From Acetomicrobium sp. S15 = DSM 107314 (GTDB lineage: Bacteria > Synergistota > Synergistia > Synergistales > Thermosynergistaceae), in NCBI RefSeq assembly GCF_016125955.1, contig NZ_JADEVE010000244.1, positions 1 to 64,000 on the forward strand: 64,000 nt of DNA, in the 5' to 3' direction. Positions 8,731-16,421 of the stretch are shown here, in pieces; within the stretch, counting starts at the first letter, position 1, and each line of letters starts with the position of its first letter. The position numbers and the translations under genes are program-made. The notes below the pieces were generated by a model, which saw only the letters and a program-made list of their open reading frames with translations, had not been told where the DNA came from and did not search any database.

Positions 8731-9705
8731 ATGTCGGAATTCAAGAGATTAAAGGTGCTTGCGGGGACGAAAAAGGTTACCTTTGGCGTCGACATCCTGG
8801 CCTTGAAGTTGCGGGGCATCAGCGCTTGTGCGCTCGTCGTCTTCGCTTTATCGCTTTTGGGGTCTTTTTTGCCGGCTTTTGCCGAAGAGATGGTTGTTCT
8901 GTGTCCGGAGCGCATTTCCGTCGGAGAGCCCTTCCTTGTGACCGTATATATGGAGTCTAAACCGGAGAGGGTAGAACTCTCCTGGCTCGGTGAGACTTTG
9001 TCGCTGGACGTTCAAGCCGATGGTGGGCACTTCGTATCAGCTGCGCTTTTGGGCACAGACATCTTAAATTCCACTTTAGGAGAGCACGAGCTCGCTATTT
9101 ACGCGAAGGCCTCGAACGGACAGCTGCGTGTCGCTCGTAGCGTAAAGGTGATCGGCAAAAAGTTCAAAGAGCAGCGGTTGAGTCTGCCCGAGAAGATGGT
9201 GACGCCCCCCAAGGATGTGCTTGACCGCATAACGAAGGAGCAGAAGCAGGTGCGTGAAGTGCTTGCGACGCGCTCTCCTAAACGGCTCTGGGAGCTCCCT
9301 TTTGTGCGTCCGGTCCCAGGTGCGGTGACTTCCGAGTACGGCTTGACGCGGGTCTTGAACGGCAAACCTAAAAATCCGCATCGCGGCGTTGACCTCCGCG
9401 GGGCCGCAGGTGACCCGGTTAAGGCTGTGGCGTCCGGTCGCGTCGCCCTTGCCGAGGAGCATTACTTCGCCGGGAAATGTATCTATCTCGACCACGGAAA
9501 CGGCGTGATTTCGGTTTATATGCATTTATCTCGTATCGGTGTGGCCGGGGGAGATCTCGTCGAAGCCGGAGCGGCCATCGGCAATGTGGGAAGCACGGGC
9601 AGAGTGACCGGCCCTCATCTTCACCTCGGCATCAGCCTTCAGGGGCGTATGGTCGACCCTATGCCTCTTTTGGCAAAGCCTGCCGATCGTCCCGGGGAAG
9701 ATTGA
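8731..9705 (+). CDS. M23 family (LytM) metallopeptidase, exported
   Basis: A 324-residue peptidoglycan endopeptidase or regulator. The N-terminal cytoplasmic stretch is long, and the hydrophobic signal/anchor covers about residues 31-52 (ending PAFAEE). A TTG or later ATG start would give a normal signal peptide. The LytM domain lies at about 190-315 with zinc ligands in HRGVDLRG and GPHLHLG and the conserved GNVGSTGRVTGPHLHL block, so it looks catalytically intact. A beta-rich N-terminal domain precedes it. The last 47 bp overlap the 3' end of the convergent nikO gene. Confidence 0.9.
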   Translation: MSEFKRLKVLAGTKKVTFGVDILALKLRGISACALVVFALSLLGSFLPAFAEEMVVLCPERISVGEPFLVTVYMESKPERVELSWLGETLSLDVQADGGHFVSAALLGTDILNSTLGEHELAIYAKASNGQLRVARSVKVIGKKFKEQRLSLPEKMVTPPKDVLDRITKEQKQVREVLATRSPKRLWELPFVRPVPGAVTSEYGLTRVLNGKPKNPHRGVDLRGAAGDPVKAVASGRVALAEEHYFAGKCIYLDHGNGVISVYMHLSRIGVAGGDLVEAGAAIGNVGSTGRVTGPHLHLGISLQGRMVDPMPLLAKPADRPGED

Positions 9706-10348
9706 ACAATCGGCCACCGCTCAAAAGATACCCCTTAGAAGTAACCTTCTCTATGAAGTCTTTATCGTGGGAAGCAACAAGAAGGGCTGCATCGGTAGCG
9801 ATCAGCAATTGCTCTAAAATGGCACGAGCATCCTCGTCGAGGCCGCCGGTAGGTTCGTCCAAGATGAGCGCTATCGGGTCCATAGCCAGTATTGTGGCGA
9901 GAGCTCCGAGTTTTTTTTGGCCGCCGGATAGGGAGTAAGGCGGCCGATCTGCTAAATTCGCCATGTCCAAAAGATCGAGTGTGGCGATGGCTTTACTGCG
10001 CGCCTCGTCAGGAGACAGGCCGAGGTTCAGCGGGCCGAAGGCTACATCTTCGAGAAGAGTGGGGCAGAATAGTTGATCGTCAGCGTCTTGAAACAGAAAT
10101 CCCACCTTCCGGCGCAGCGCCGTTAGATCTTTGCGCCCGGTTACAGGTCTTCCCTCGAACAAAATCTCACCGGCCGAAGGCCTTTCCAGGCCCATTATGA
10201 CATGGAAGAGAGTAGTCTTCCCTGCGCCGTTGCACCCCCATAAGCCCGCCTTCTCACCAAAATCCAGTTGAAAGTCGATCCCTTTCAAGACCGGTTCGCC
10301 GCCTGGGTAGGAAAAGGTTATACCCTTGAGTTCCAAGAGCGGCCTCAT
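9659..10348 (-). CDS. nikO: nickel ECF transporter ATPase NikO (CbiO-like)
   Basis: The 229-residue ATP-binding subunit powers the ECF-type metal importer on the cytoplasmic face. It shows Walker A (GCNGAGKTT), Q-loop region (GFLFQDADDQLF), ABC signature (LSGGQKK), Walker B (ALILDEPTGGLD) and the switch histidine (ASHDKDF). The ATG at 10348 overlaps the nikQ stop in ATGA form; a longer opening to 10390 would lie inside nikQ. A cobalt transporter (CbiO) is the alternative reading, but nikK and the NikL-type domain next door favour nickel. The gene's 3' end overlaps the M23 gene by 47 bp. Confidence 0.88.
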   Translation of the reverse strand: MRPLLELKGITFSYPGGEPVLKGIDFQLDFGEKAGLWGCNGAGKTTLFHVIMGLERPSAGEILFEGRPVTGRKDLTALRRKVGFLFQDADDQLFCPTLLEDVAFGPLNLGLSPDEARSKAIATLDLLDMANLADRPPYSLSGGQKKLGALATILAMDPIALILDEPTGGLDEDARAILEQLLIATDAALLVASHDKDFIEKVTSKGYLLSGGRLFNLPRDDRQALPKEA

Positions 10349-11106
10349 ATTAAAACGCACCCCAAGAGGAGTAGGCCGAGCCCGGCACAACGCATCGCTT
10401 GTGTAAGGTTCAGTTTCTCGGCGTAGCAGATGTCGGGAAAGGTGCCGTTAAAGCCTCGAAGCTCCATCGCAACCGATACCCTCTCAGCTCGGCTGAAGGC
10501 TTTTAAAAAGATCATCCCCATGAGGTTGCCGTACGCTCTTAGCGTGCGGAGGTTAAATCCTGGCTTAAAAGCCCGCAGTGTCATGGAACGGTGAAGTTTT
10601 GATGCCTCGTCGAAGAAAACGTGCGCGTAACGATATGTAAAGTGGAGGAGGAGCACCAGTTTTTCGGGCATGTGAAAGAATTTGAGGGCATTCATAGTCC
10701 GATAAATCGGAGTCGTCCCCAAGAGCGAGGTGAAACCGAAGACCGCCGTGTAGCTTCGAAGGGTGATCGTCCCGGCCATGACAACCCCTTCTATCGAAAG
10801 AGAACAAGTCCCCAAAGAGACCCTTTTTCCGCCGCCCAATAGCGGTAGAGTAATCCAAAGCACGAGTATGAGACTGTCCAAGAGGGCCAACCTCTTCATA
10901 ACGGAAGCCAACGGTATGTGCCCCAAGAAGAGAAGCAGGATGGAAAAGGCGAGCAAAGCCACGAGGGATGACCAGTTTGAGGCAGCGGCTGCGGATAGCG
11001 CCAGCGCCGCTGCCAAAAACACCTTAAGTCGCGGGTCCATCGTATGCAGGAAAGAGTTTCCCTCTGCAAAGGCGACCTTCAAGGGGAGTCCCATAGGTTC
11101 AGCCAT
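10345..11106 (-). CDS. nikQ: nickel ECF transporter transmembrane subunit NikQ (CbiQ-like)
   Basis: The 253-residue T component links NikM to the ATPase. It has five or six hydrophobic spans. Two coupling-helix Ala-Arg-Gly-type motifs are expected; visible are SMTLRAFKP and SRAERVSVAMELRGFNG, the usual CbiQ signature. Its start overlaps the nikML stop by 8 bp and its stop overlaps the nikO start by 4 bp, so the three are translated as a unit. The fourth residue-on Met (MGLPLKVAF) is a possible alternative start. Confidence 0.88.
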   Translation of the reverse strand: MAEPMGLPLKVAFAEGNSFLHTMDPRLKVFLAAALALSAAAASNWSSLVALLAFSILLLFLGHIPLASVMKRLALLDSLILVLWITLPLLGGGKRVSLGTCSLSIEGVVMAGTITLRSYTAVFGFTSLLGTTPIYRTMNALKFFHMPEKLVLLLHFTYRYAHVFFDEASKLHRSMTLRAFKPGFNLRTLRAYGNLMGMIFLKAFSRAERVSVAMELRGFNGTFPDICYAEKLNLTQAMRCAGLGLLLLGCVLI

Positions 11107-12253
11107 TCTTCTTTCGATTCCCCTTCCATAAGATTATGCCCACCAGGCCGACGATGTAGCCCACCCCGCCCACAATCTCCGAGAAGCCCGGATGAGACAT
11201 CTTTTCGTTTAAGCGCACGACCTCTTCCCTCAGAGGGGAAACCTCGCGCCTTACGACCTCTCGCATCAGTGCTTCCAGCTCTCCCGCTGGCAGGTTTGAT
11301 TGTGCCGTCCCTGCGGCTTCCGACTCGCTTGCTGTTATGGCTTTTTCTCCGCTTGAAAACCTTAAAGTCGTCTCAGTGCGGTGCCCCATGCCGTCTTCGA
11401 CTACCACCTTGACTGTCTCACGTTTTTCTTCTCGTGGCAGGGACAGGGAAAAGCCCCCTATGTCATCGGTGCGACATTCTTGGAGTACCTCGTCGTCGGC
11501 ACTCAATAGTCGCACCGGACAGCCTTTAGCTGGGACCCCGTCGCTGAAATAGACCTCTCCTGTCACTCGTTCCCCCTCGTGGAAGGCAAAGACGTTTAGC
11601 TTGTGCGCCGAAGCTGGCGAGGCTACAAAGAGCGTCAACACAAAGAATGCGATGAGTGGCGCACATAAAATGCGAGGCATCGTTTTGGCGATGAAGGAGA
11701 TGATAAAACCTGTCACAATCCCTTCGATTAGCACTATGGGGAGATTAGCCGCCAAAAGCATCGCCGCAGAATTTTGGAGGATTTCTCCGCTGAAGGTAAG
11801 GGCCATCGCCACCATCAGGGAAGCTCCGAGCACGCCCCCCGAGCCGGCCACGAAACCAGCCGCAAATGGCGGAATTTTCTTCTTGGCCATGAGCCAGCGG
11901 CCCAGAAGGCCCGCTAAGGCACCGGGCAGAGCCATGGCCGTGGCGTTTGCGCCCAGCACCACCAATCCGCCAAACTGGAAGAGAATGGCCTGAAGCAGCA
12001 GTGCAACCAGATAAGCTGGGAACAGAGACCATCCCAATACGAAGCCGCCAAGGCCGTTCAGCAGCAGGTGCACGCTTGAAACCCCTACGTTTACGTGAAT
12101 GAGTGATGCCACGAAGAGAGAGGCGGAGACAACGCCGCAGCGCGGAACCGCCTCCATCGATAGCTTGCTGAGGCCATAAGTCGTCCCCGCGGCAGCGCAG
12201 GTAACGCCGCCAATTAAAACGGGAAGCGAAAGCACACCTTCGGCTATATGCAT
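11099..12253 (-). CDS. fused nickel transporter substrate-binding component NikM-NikL
   Basis: The 384-residue protein joins two normally separate subunits. Residues 1-195 are a CbiM/NikM S component with the essential N-terminal Met-His (MHIAEG) and the conserved VHLLLNG histidine that coordinate Ni(II). At about 197-216 lies a hydrophobic stretch ending in [10 protein letters not shown], which looks like the retained signal peptide of a former NikL. It is followed by a carboxypeptidase-regulatory-like beta domain (217-300), a helix ([12 protein letters not shown]), and a C-terminal membrane span (about 355-378). Gene order nikK-nikML-nikQ-nikO supports nickel; cobalt cannot be excluded. Overlaps nikK by 10 bp. 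Confidence 0.85.
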   Translation of the reverse strand: MHIAEGVLSLPVLIGGVTCAAAGTTYGLSKLSMEAVPRCGVVSASLFVASLIHVNVGVSSVHLLLNGLGGFVLGWSLFPAYLVALLLQAILFQFGGLVVLGANATAMALPGALAGLLGRWLMAKKKIPPFAAGFVAGSGGVLGASLMVAMALTFSGEILQNSAAMLLAANLPIVLIEGIVTGFIISFIAKTMPRILCAPLIAFFVLTLFVASPASAHKLNVFAFHEGERVTGEVYFSDGVPAKGCPVRLLSADDEVLQECRTDDIGGFSLSLPREEKRETVKVVVEDGMGHRTETTLRFSSGEKAITASESEAAGTAQSNLPAGELEALMREVVRREVSPLREEVVRLNEKMSHPGFSEIVGGVGYIVGLVGIILWKGNRKKNG

Positions 12254-13044
12254 CCTTTATTCACCTTTTCCGCATGAACCCAGATCACGGCGCCCAGCTC
12301 GACGGGAGCATCCTCTCCGGAAGGGCTTTTCATCGTCTCGGTCTCGGGAGCGTCGGCGAGCGCCGCAAAGCCCCACCAACCATCCCAGGGGAGACCGTAG
12401 GTGAAAACGCCCCGTTCGTCGGCGCGGATGACCTGGGTCACAAAGGGAGGAGCGGGGGTCTGTCGCTTCAAGCCTTCGTTGTAGTATTCGATTTCGACTA
12501 AAGCGCCCGAGAGCGGTACTCCCTCCAGCAACACCTGGCCCTGAAAGACATTGCCCTCCCAGAGGCCGTAAGGCCGCGTCAGCGGAACGATCTCGGCTCG
12601 CAAGCCAACCGGCACATCCCACCCCTCCTCCATTCCGAAGGCGTTGACCACGGTCTTCGCGTAGTGGATGATATACTTGCCTTCGGCAGGTTCCCAGTAG
12701 GGTGCGGGCTCCACATAGAAGATGTAGTCGCCTGGGCGGCGAACCTCATAAGACGTCTTCCAGGCCTTGAAGCCCTCGGCCGTAGAGAACTCAGAGAGGG
12801 TGGAAAGAAGATCCGCATTTTGGCCTCTGGCTACGACGCCGAAAGTCGCAGGTTTTTTCATGTCCATCAACTGCTGCTCGAAGGGGTGAATGAAGAGCAG
12901 GGACAAAGTCACGTTGCGATCTTCGTCTTGGGTGAGTATATTGTCGCTGGGCAAGATCGCTTGGAAGTGCGCAAGGGCTGCAGTAGCGATTGTCGTTTGG
13001 AATATAGCTGTTATGAAGAAAATTAAAAGCCTGTTTTTTACCAT
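12244..13044 (-). CDS. nikK: NikK-type periplasmic nickel uptake protein (DUF4198)
   Basis: An exported DUF4198 protein of 266 residues. A signal peptide ([16 protein letters not shown]...ALA) leads to mature [11 protein letters not shown], the typical His-bearing N terminus of the family. The C-terminal half contains a beta-sandwich ([19 protein letters not shown]) and a late DGWWGFAAL motif. DUF4198 proteins of this sort occur with NikMLQO systems and are thought to deliver nickel to the membrane component. The ATG at 13044 has aaggaggt upstream on the minus strand; the 13 extra codons to 13083 are unlikely to be used. First gene of the nickel operon. Confidence 0.84.
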   Translation of the reverse strand: MVKNRLLIFFITAIFQTTIATAALAHFQAILPSDNILTQDEDRNVTLSLLFIHPFEQQLMDMKKPATFGVVARGQNADLLSTLSEFSTAEGFKAWKTSYEVRRPGDYIFYVEPAPYWEPAEGKYIIHYAKTVVNAFGMEEGWDVPVGLRAEIVPLTRPYGLWEGNVFQGQVLLEGVPLSGALVEIEYYNEGLKRQTPAPPFVTQVIRADERGVFTYGLPWDGWWGFAALADAPETETMKSPSGEDAPVELGAVIWVHAEKVNKGCI

Positions 13045-13087
13045 TCGAAAAACCTCCTTGGACAGATAAGGAGCAGGGAGCATCGTG

Positions 13088-13142
13088 TTACGTTTACGAC
13101 AAATAATATTACGACTTTGTCCTCCTTTGTCAAGCGGAGGAC
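13088..13142. promoter_or_regulatory. candidate operator region of the nickel operon
   Basis: GTCCTCC (13119-13125) and GGAGGAC (13136-13142) form a perfect 7-bp inverted repeat with a 10-bp spacer centred on the nikK -35. On the -10 side, ttacg occurs at 13088, 13094 and 13109; two copies extend to ttacgac exactly 15 bp apart. The layout is that of a repressor site. No regulator gene lies nearby and I cannot assign NikR or another family. Confidence 0.45.
13106..13133 (-). promoter_or_regulatory. sigma-70 promoter of the nikK operon
   Basis: On the minus strand, ttgaca (13133-13128) and taatat (13111-13106) are spaced by 16 bp, a near-consensus pair about 60 bp before the nikK start. The -35 lies inside an inverted repeat (13119-13125 with 13136-13142) and the -10 lies among repeated ttacg pentamers, so repression by a metal sensor is likely. 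Confidence 0.7.
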
Positions 13143-13144
13143 CA

Positions 13145-13173
13145 TTGCTCTGCAGGGTCAGCTATGCTATAGT
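13145..13173 (+). promoter_or_regulatory. extended -10 promoter of rpmH
   Basis: ttgctc (13145-13150), a 17-bp spacer and tatagt (13168-13173) preceded by tgc give a good sigma-70 extended -10 promoter. It is divergent from, and 11 bp away from, the nikK -35. It drives the rpmH-rnpA-yidD-yidC-jag operon. Confidence 0.72.
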
Positions 13174-13227
13174 ATTTGGGCTCGTCATATCTATGGCCTT
13201 GTCAAATTAACGAGGAGTTGGTGACCT

Positions 13228-13362
13228 GTGAAACGTACTTATCAACCGCACAACACGCGGAGGAAGCGCTCGATGGGTTTTCTCGTCCGATCGAGTTCGC
13301 CAAGCGGTCGTCGCATATTGCGCAATCGCAGAAGGAAAGGGCGCAAGCGCCTGACGGTATAG
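13228..13362 (+). CDS. rpmH: 50S ribosomal protein L34
   Basis: A 44-residue, very basic protein with the L34 signature [20 protein letters not shown] and the [10 protein letters not shown] tail. L34 binds 23S rRNA in the large subunit. The start is GTG at 13228, with gagg at 13212-13215 a little far upstream. Only one base separates its stop from the rnpA start. The rpmH-rnpA-yidD-yidC-jag order is the classic arrangement near dnaA and oriC in bacteria; here the upstream neighbour is the divergent nickel operon. Confidence 0.95.
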   Translation: MKRTYQPHNTRRKRSMGFLVRSSSPSGRRILRNRRRKGRKRLTV

Positions 13363-13363
13363 A

Positions 13364-13765
13364 GTGGGCGGATTTTCTTATCCCCGCTCGGCGCGTTTGG
13401 TGAGAGGATGGGAGTACGATTACGTATTTCGCACCGGTCGCAGGAAAAGAGGGGCGCTGGTGCGTTTGTTATTCGCTCCTGGACCTGATGGCGCGACGCG
13501 CTTCGGCTTGGCAGTGGGCGGTCGACAAGGGGGATCCGCAGATAGAAACAGGGGGAAGCGCATCTTGAGAGAAGCGGTGCGGCGATTGAGGCCTTGGACG
13601 AGAAAGGGAATATGGATGGTGGTCATGTTGACAGATATGGGTCTCAAGGCCAACGCCAGAGAAGTGTACGAAGAGATGGCCAAGCTGTGTCACGAGTCGG
13701 GGCTTCTGGCAGATGAATGGCCTGGTCTTCAATGGATGCCTCGTAGAGGTGCGGATAGCGCATGA
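13364..13765 (+). CDS. rnpA: ribonuclease P protein component
   Basis: The protein cofactor of RNase P, which matures tRNA 5' ends. The family's RNR motif is present (ADRNRGKRILREAVRRLRP), as is the N-terminal VFRTGRRKRG strand. The 133 residues are slightly longer than usual. The GTG at 13364 has no clear ribosome-binding site and may rely on coupling to rpmH; a GTG twelve codons later is an alternative. The stop overlaps the yidD ATG as ATGA. In many thermophiles rnpA overlaps rpmH, so a compact start is not surprising. Confidence 0.88.
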   Translation: MGGFSYPRSARLVRGWEYDYVFRTGRRKRGALVRLLFAPGPDGATRFGLAVGGRQGGSADRNRGKRILREAVRRLRPWTRKGIWMVVMLTDMGLKANAREVYEEMAKLCHESGLLADEWPGLQWMPRRGADSA

Positions 13766-13995
13766 AATTTCTCAAGCTGATCGCCATAAGGTCAGTTCGC
13801 GGTTATCAGACCTTCGTCTCTCCGTTGTTGGGGAATAATTGCCGATTTTACCCTACTTGTTCTCAATACGCCATTGAGGCCGTCGAGCAGTATGGCATTT
13901 ATGGCGTCTGGTTGGCTTTGTGCCGCATATTCAGATGCGGCCCCTGGAGTCGTGGAGGGTATGACCCCGTTCCTCAGCGCAAGGCGAAGTCATAA
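13762..13995 (+). CDS. yidD: membrane protein insertion efficiency factor YidD
   Basis: A 77-residue small protein with the YidD signature, NCRFYPTCSQYAIEAVEQYG followed by RCGPWSRGGYDPVP. The conserved cysteines (Cys27, Cys33 region and Cys in FRCGP) are present. It is an amphipathic, membrane-associated factor that helps YidC-dependent insertion. It overlaps rnpA by four bases and precedes yidC by 11 bp. Confidence 0.94.
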   Translation: MKFLKLIAIRSVRGYQTFVSPLLGNNCRFYPTCSQYAIEAVEQYGIYGVWLALCRIFRCGPWSRGGYDPVPQRKAKS

Positions 13996-14006
13996 GCGAA
14001 AGAAGG

Positions 14007-14798
14007 ATGGTGAGAGTTTTGGGTTCTATTTGGCAAGCAGGTAGCAATCTGATGCTTGTTACCTTGAATTTCTTTTATGGAATAACGCATTCGTATGGTC
14101 TTTCGATCATATTACTCACAATCGTGGTGAGGTTGCTTTTGCATCCCTTGACCCATAAGCAGTTAGTGAGCATGAGAAAGATGCAGCAGATTCAACCTCG
14201 CCTGCGGACATTGCAGGAAAAGTACGGCGACGACAAGGCTAAGCTCAATCAAGAACTGATGAAGCTTTATAAGGATGAGGGGATCAATCCGGCCGCCGGT
14301 TGTCTTCCCATGTTGCTTCAGTTGCCCATAATGATCCTCCTGTTCCGGTTATTGATGACCTACGACTTCGGCAATATATCGTTCATGGGCGTGTCGTTGG
14401 CGGGCTCCGTCCTGTCCACAATGGCCGCTGCGTTGGGCATATCTGCAGAGAAGATCGGGATAACGATGGTCCTTTCGGCTATAGCCTCAAACCCAGCAGG
14501 CCTCCTCAACGTGTCCGTATACGCAGGCAACCTCTTGCTTTTGATAGGGATTACCGTTTTGACCTGGCTCCAGCAAAAGTTTTCGGGGAGTACAGGCAAC
14601 CCCCAGATGGCCTTCATGAACTGGTTTATGCCGCTCTTTCTCGCCTTCATATGCTTGAGCTTGCCGGGCGGCGTGCTCCTTTATTGGGGCGTTTCTTCGC
14701 TCATAGGCGTCGCGCAGCAATGGTGGGTTCAGCGCACGGTTAAAGTGCAGTTGCAGGAAAAACCTGTACTGTACAAAAACAAACCTCCCACTGCTTGA
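14007..14798 (+). CDS. yidC: membrane protein insertase YidC (short form)
   Basis: The 263-residue Oxa1/YidC/Alb3 insertase has the five-span core only and lacks the large periplasmic domain of proteobacterial YidC. The conserved hydrophilic-groove arginine lies in LTIVVRLLLHPLTHKQ. The cytoplasmic coiled hairpin (MRKMQQIQPRLRTLQEKYGD) and NPAAGCLPMLLQLPI are typical. There is no lipobox or cleavable signal. Ribosome-binding bases (gaaagaagg) precede the ATG; GTG three bases on is possible. It works with SecDF-YajC, encoded at 31950-34604. Confidence 0.93.
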   Translation: MVRVLGSIWQAGSNLMLVTLNFFYGITHSYGLSIILLTIVVRLLLHPLTHKQLVSMRKMQQIQPRLRTLQEKYGDDKAKLNQELMKLYKDEGINPAAGCLPMLLQLPIMILLFRLLMTYDFGNISFMGVSLAGSVLSTMAAALGISAEKIGITMVLSAIASNPAGLLNVSVYAGNLLLLIGITVLTWLQQKFSGSTGNPQMAFMNWFMPLFLAFICLSLPGGVLLYWGVSSLIGVAQQWWVQRTVKVQLQEKPVLYKNKPPTA

Positions 14799-14837
14799 CG
14801 ATGACAGAGGTTGAACTTTAAGAGGGGGTTAGAGCAT

Positions 14838-15485
14838 ATGAGCGCGACTGACGAGCAGTCCATACTGTTAGAGGTATCTTCAATGGAAGAGGCTCAAGAC
14901 CTCGCTGCGGCTCGTTGGGATATAAGGGCAGACGACGTGATAGTGGTCTCAGTGGAGGAGGAGAAAAAACTCTTTGGCCTCTTTGGTAAGAGGCTAAAGG
15001 TGGCGGTCAGACCGAAGGCTGACCTCGTCAGTTTGAAAGCCCGAGATTTCCTCTGTGAATTGTTTGAACTTATGGACTTAAAGGTGGAAGTCGAGGTTAA
15101 AGAGGACGATGTCCTCGATATAACAGGCGAAGACGCAGGTATAGTCATAGGGCGCCATGGTGATACGCTCAAGGCCTTAGAACACCTGTTAAACTTGGCC
15201 GTAAGAAGAGAGGGCGGCCGCCTGCGGCTCGATAGCGACGGGTATCGCCAACGCAGAGAGGCGAGTTTGAAGCGCCTTGCGGAGTCCGCTGCTCGCCGGG
15301 CGCTGGAAAGGGGAAGGCCCGTGCCGCTCGAACCTATGGCCAACTGGGAGCGAAAAGTGGTTCATTTGGCTCTCAAAGACTACCATGACATAGAGACGCG
15401 CTCCGTGGGCGATGAGCCATATAGGCATATCGTCGTGTGGCCCAAGAGGCCCGAGAGGAAAAAGCCCTCTTTTTATCGCACTTGA
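14838..15485 (+). CDS. jag: RNA-binding protein Jag/KhpB
   Basis: The 215-residue protein has the Jag-N domain (about 1-55, SMEEAQDLAAARWDI, KKLFGLFGKR), a type II KH domain with GRHGDTLKALEHLLN, and a C-terminal R3H domain (NWERKVVHLALKDYHDIETRS, then EPYRHIVV). KhpB/Jag binds many RNAs and links to cell elongation and division control. The ATG at 14838 is chosen for agaggggg just upstream; a TTG 27 bases earlier lacks a site. It is the last gene of the rpmH operon and converges with the glycosylase gene. Confidence 0.92.
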   Translation: MSATDEQSILLEVSSMEEAQDLAAARWDIRADDVIVVSVEEEKKLFGLFGKRLKVAVRPKADLVSLKARDFLCELFELMDLKVEVEVKEDDVLDITGEDAGIVIGRHGDTLKALEHLLNLAVRREGGRLRLDSDGYRQRREASLKRLAESAARRALERGRPVPLEPMANWERKVVHLALKDYHDIETRSVGDEPYRHIVVWPKRPERKKPSFYRT

Positions 15486-15514
15486 TGATCTGTCGATATA
15501 TATGGGCTCAACTG

Positions 15515-16177
15515 CTAACTGCTCGGCGGATGCGTTTGCCCTTTGATTAGCAGGGGGCAAGAAGTGCAGGATGGCTTCTTCTTGCAATGTGTCTTTGCGT
15601 GCGCTACAGCTAAGGCGTGCCACTCTCCCAGGAAGGTTGCATCTTTGGGCAAATTGCCCATTAACAGGTGTTGCGCGGCAGCATACTGTCTCTTATCCCA
15701 CTCCTTTGGCCACCATCCCAATCGGCCGCCTATTCTCAGCGTGTAGTTGTCGATGACTAAGATTGGATACCCTCCGGCATAGCATAGCATGCTATCTGCC
15801 GTCTCTTCGCCTATCCCCGTCCGATTCAGCAACCAGCTTCTCGTCTCTTCTAACGGTTTTTCGAACAGCACATCGAGAGTTTTGAACTCTCTCTCGATGC
15901 TGACAGCGAACTCCTTCAAATAGCGGGCCTTTTGGCGGTAGAAGCCGCAAGGCCGTATTGCTTCGCACAAGTTTTCTTGCGGAATTTCGCATAGCGCCTT
16001 TAGCGACAGCCACCCTCTTTTCTTCAGGGCCGTTATGGCTGCTTCTACGTTCCTCCAGCTGGCGTTCTGAGTCAAAATGGCTCCTATGCATACTTCTTCC
16101 GTCGAGTCGGCTGGCCACCATCCTTGTGGTCCATAACAGCGAAACCACATTTCGTAAGCCTTTAACGGAGAGAGCAT
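15515..16177 (-). CDS. HhH-GPD DNA glycosylase, MagIII-like
   Basis: The 220-residue base-excision enzyme is of the endonuclease III superfamily. The pattern GAILTQNASWRNVEAA, CGFYRQKARYL, TGIGEETADSMLCYAGG and VIDNYTLRIGGRLGW resembles Helicobacter MagIII (3-methyladenine glycosylase) more than Nth. The catalytic Asp is present in VIDNYT. The lysine that gives Nth and MagIII-type GIGK motifs is Glu here, arguing against a lyase. The C terminus has only three cysteines (CKKKPSCTSC), so the iron-sulfur loop appears incomplete. The ATG at 16177 follows gaaggag; earlier starts lack a site. Single minus-strand gene. Confidence 0.8.
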   Translation of the reverse strand: MLSPLKAYEMWFRCYGPQGWWPADSTEEVCIGAILTQNASWRNVEAAITALKKRGWLSLKALCEIPQENLCEAIRPCGFYRQKARYLKEFAVSIEREFKTLDVLFEKPLEETRSWLLNRTGIGEETADSMLCYAGGYPILVIDNYTLRIGGRLGWWPKEWDKRQYAAAQHLLMGNLPKDATFLGEWHALAVAHAKTHCKKKPSCTSCPLLIKGQTHPPSS

Positions 16178-16204
16178 CCGACCACTCCTTCGGGGCTTTC
16201 CCTT

Positions 16205-16236
16205 AAACATAATGTACCAAAAACATAATGTACCAA
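16205..16236. repeat. perfect 16-bp tandem duplication upstream of the glycosylase gene
   Basis: aaacataatgtaccaa occurs at 16205-16220 and again at 16221-16236 without mismatch. It ends 28 bp upstream of the minus-strand glycosylase start. On the minus strand it reads ttggtacattatgttt twice, giving possible -35 and -10 elements with 17-bp spacing across the two copies. It may be a promoter duplication or an operator pair. Confidence 0.85.
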
Positions 16237-16382
16237 CCCGGCCGTCGGCTTTCAAGCCGATATCCTTAAGGTCTGAAGACGTGTCAGTGCCCTCCGGCCA
16301 TGATAAAATTTTGGTGGATATATGAGCGCGACGCCGCAAAAAACCGTAGGTAGAATTTACGATGTGCGTGGATTGTTAAAGG

Positions 16383-16394
16383 GAGTATATACTC
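16383..16394. promoter_or_regulatory. 12-bp palindrome upstream of htrA
   Basis: gagtatatactc is a perfect palindrome 27 bp before the htrA start, within AT-rich DNA. It could be a regulator site overlapping the htrA promoter; ttgata-like bases follow but no clear -35/-10 pair is visible. Confidence 0.3.
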
Positions 16395-16421
16395 GATCTT
16401 GATAATGCAAAGATATCGGGG

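Noticed and set aside
13045-13227. Replication origin next to rpmH
   Set aside because: The rpmH-rnpA-yidC order often adjoins dnaA and oriC, but no dnaA gene or cluster of DnaA boxes (ttatccaca) is present; the gap holds divergent promoters.
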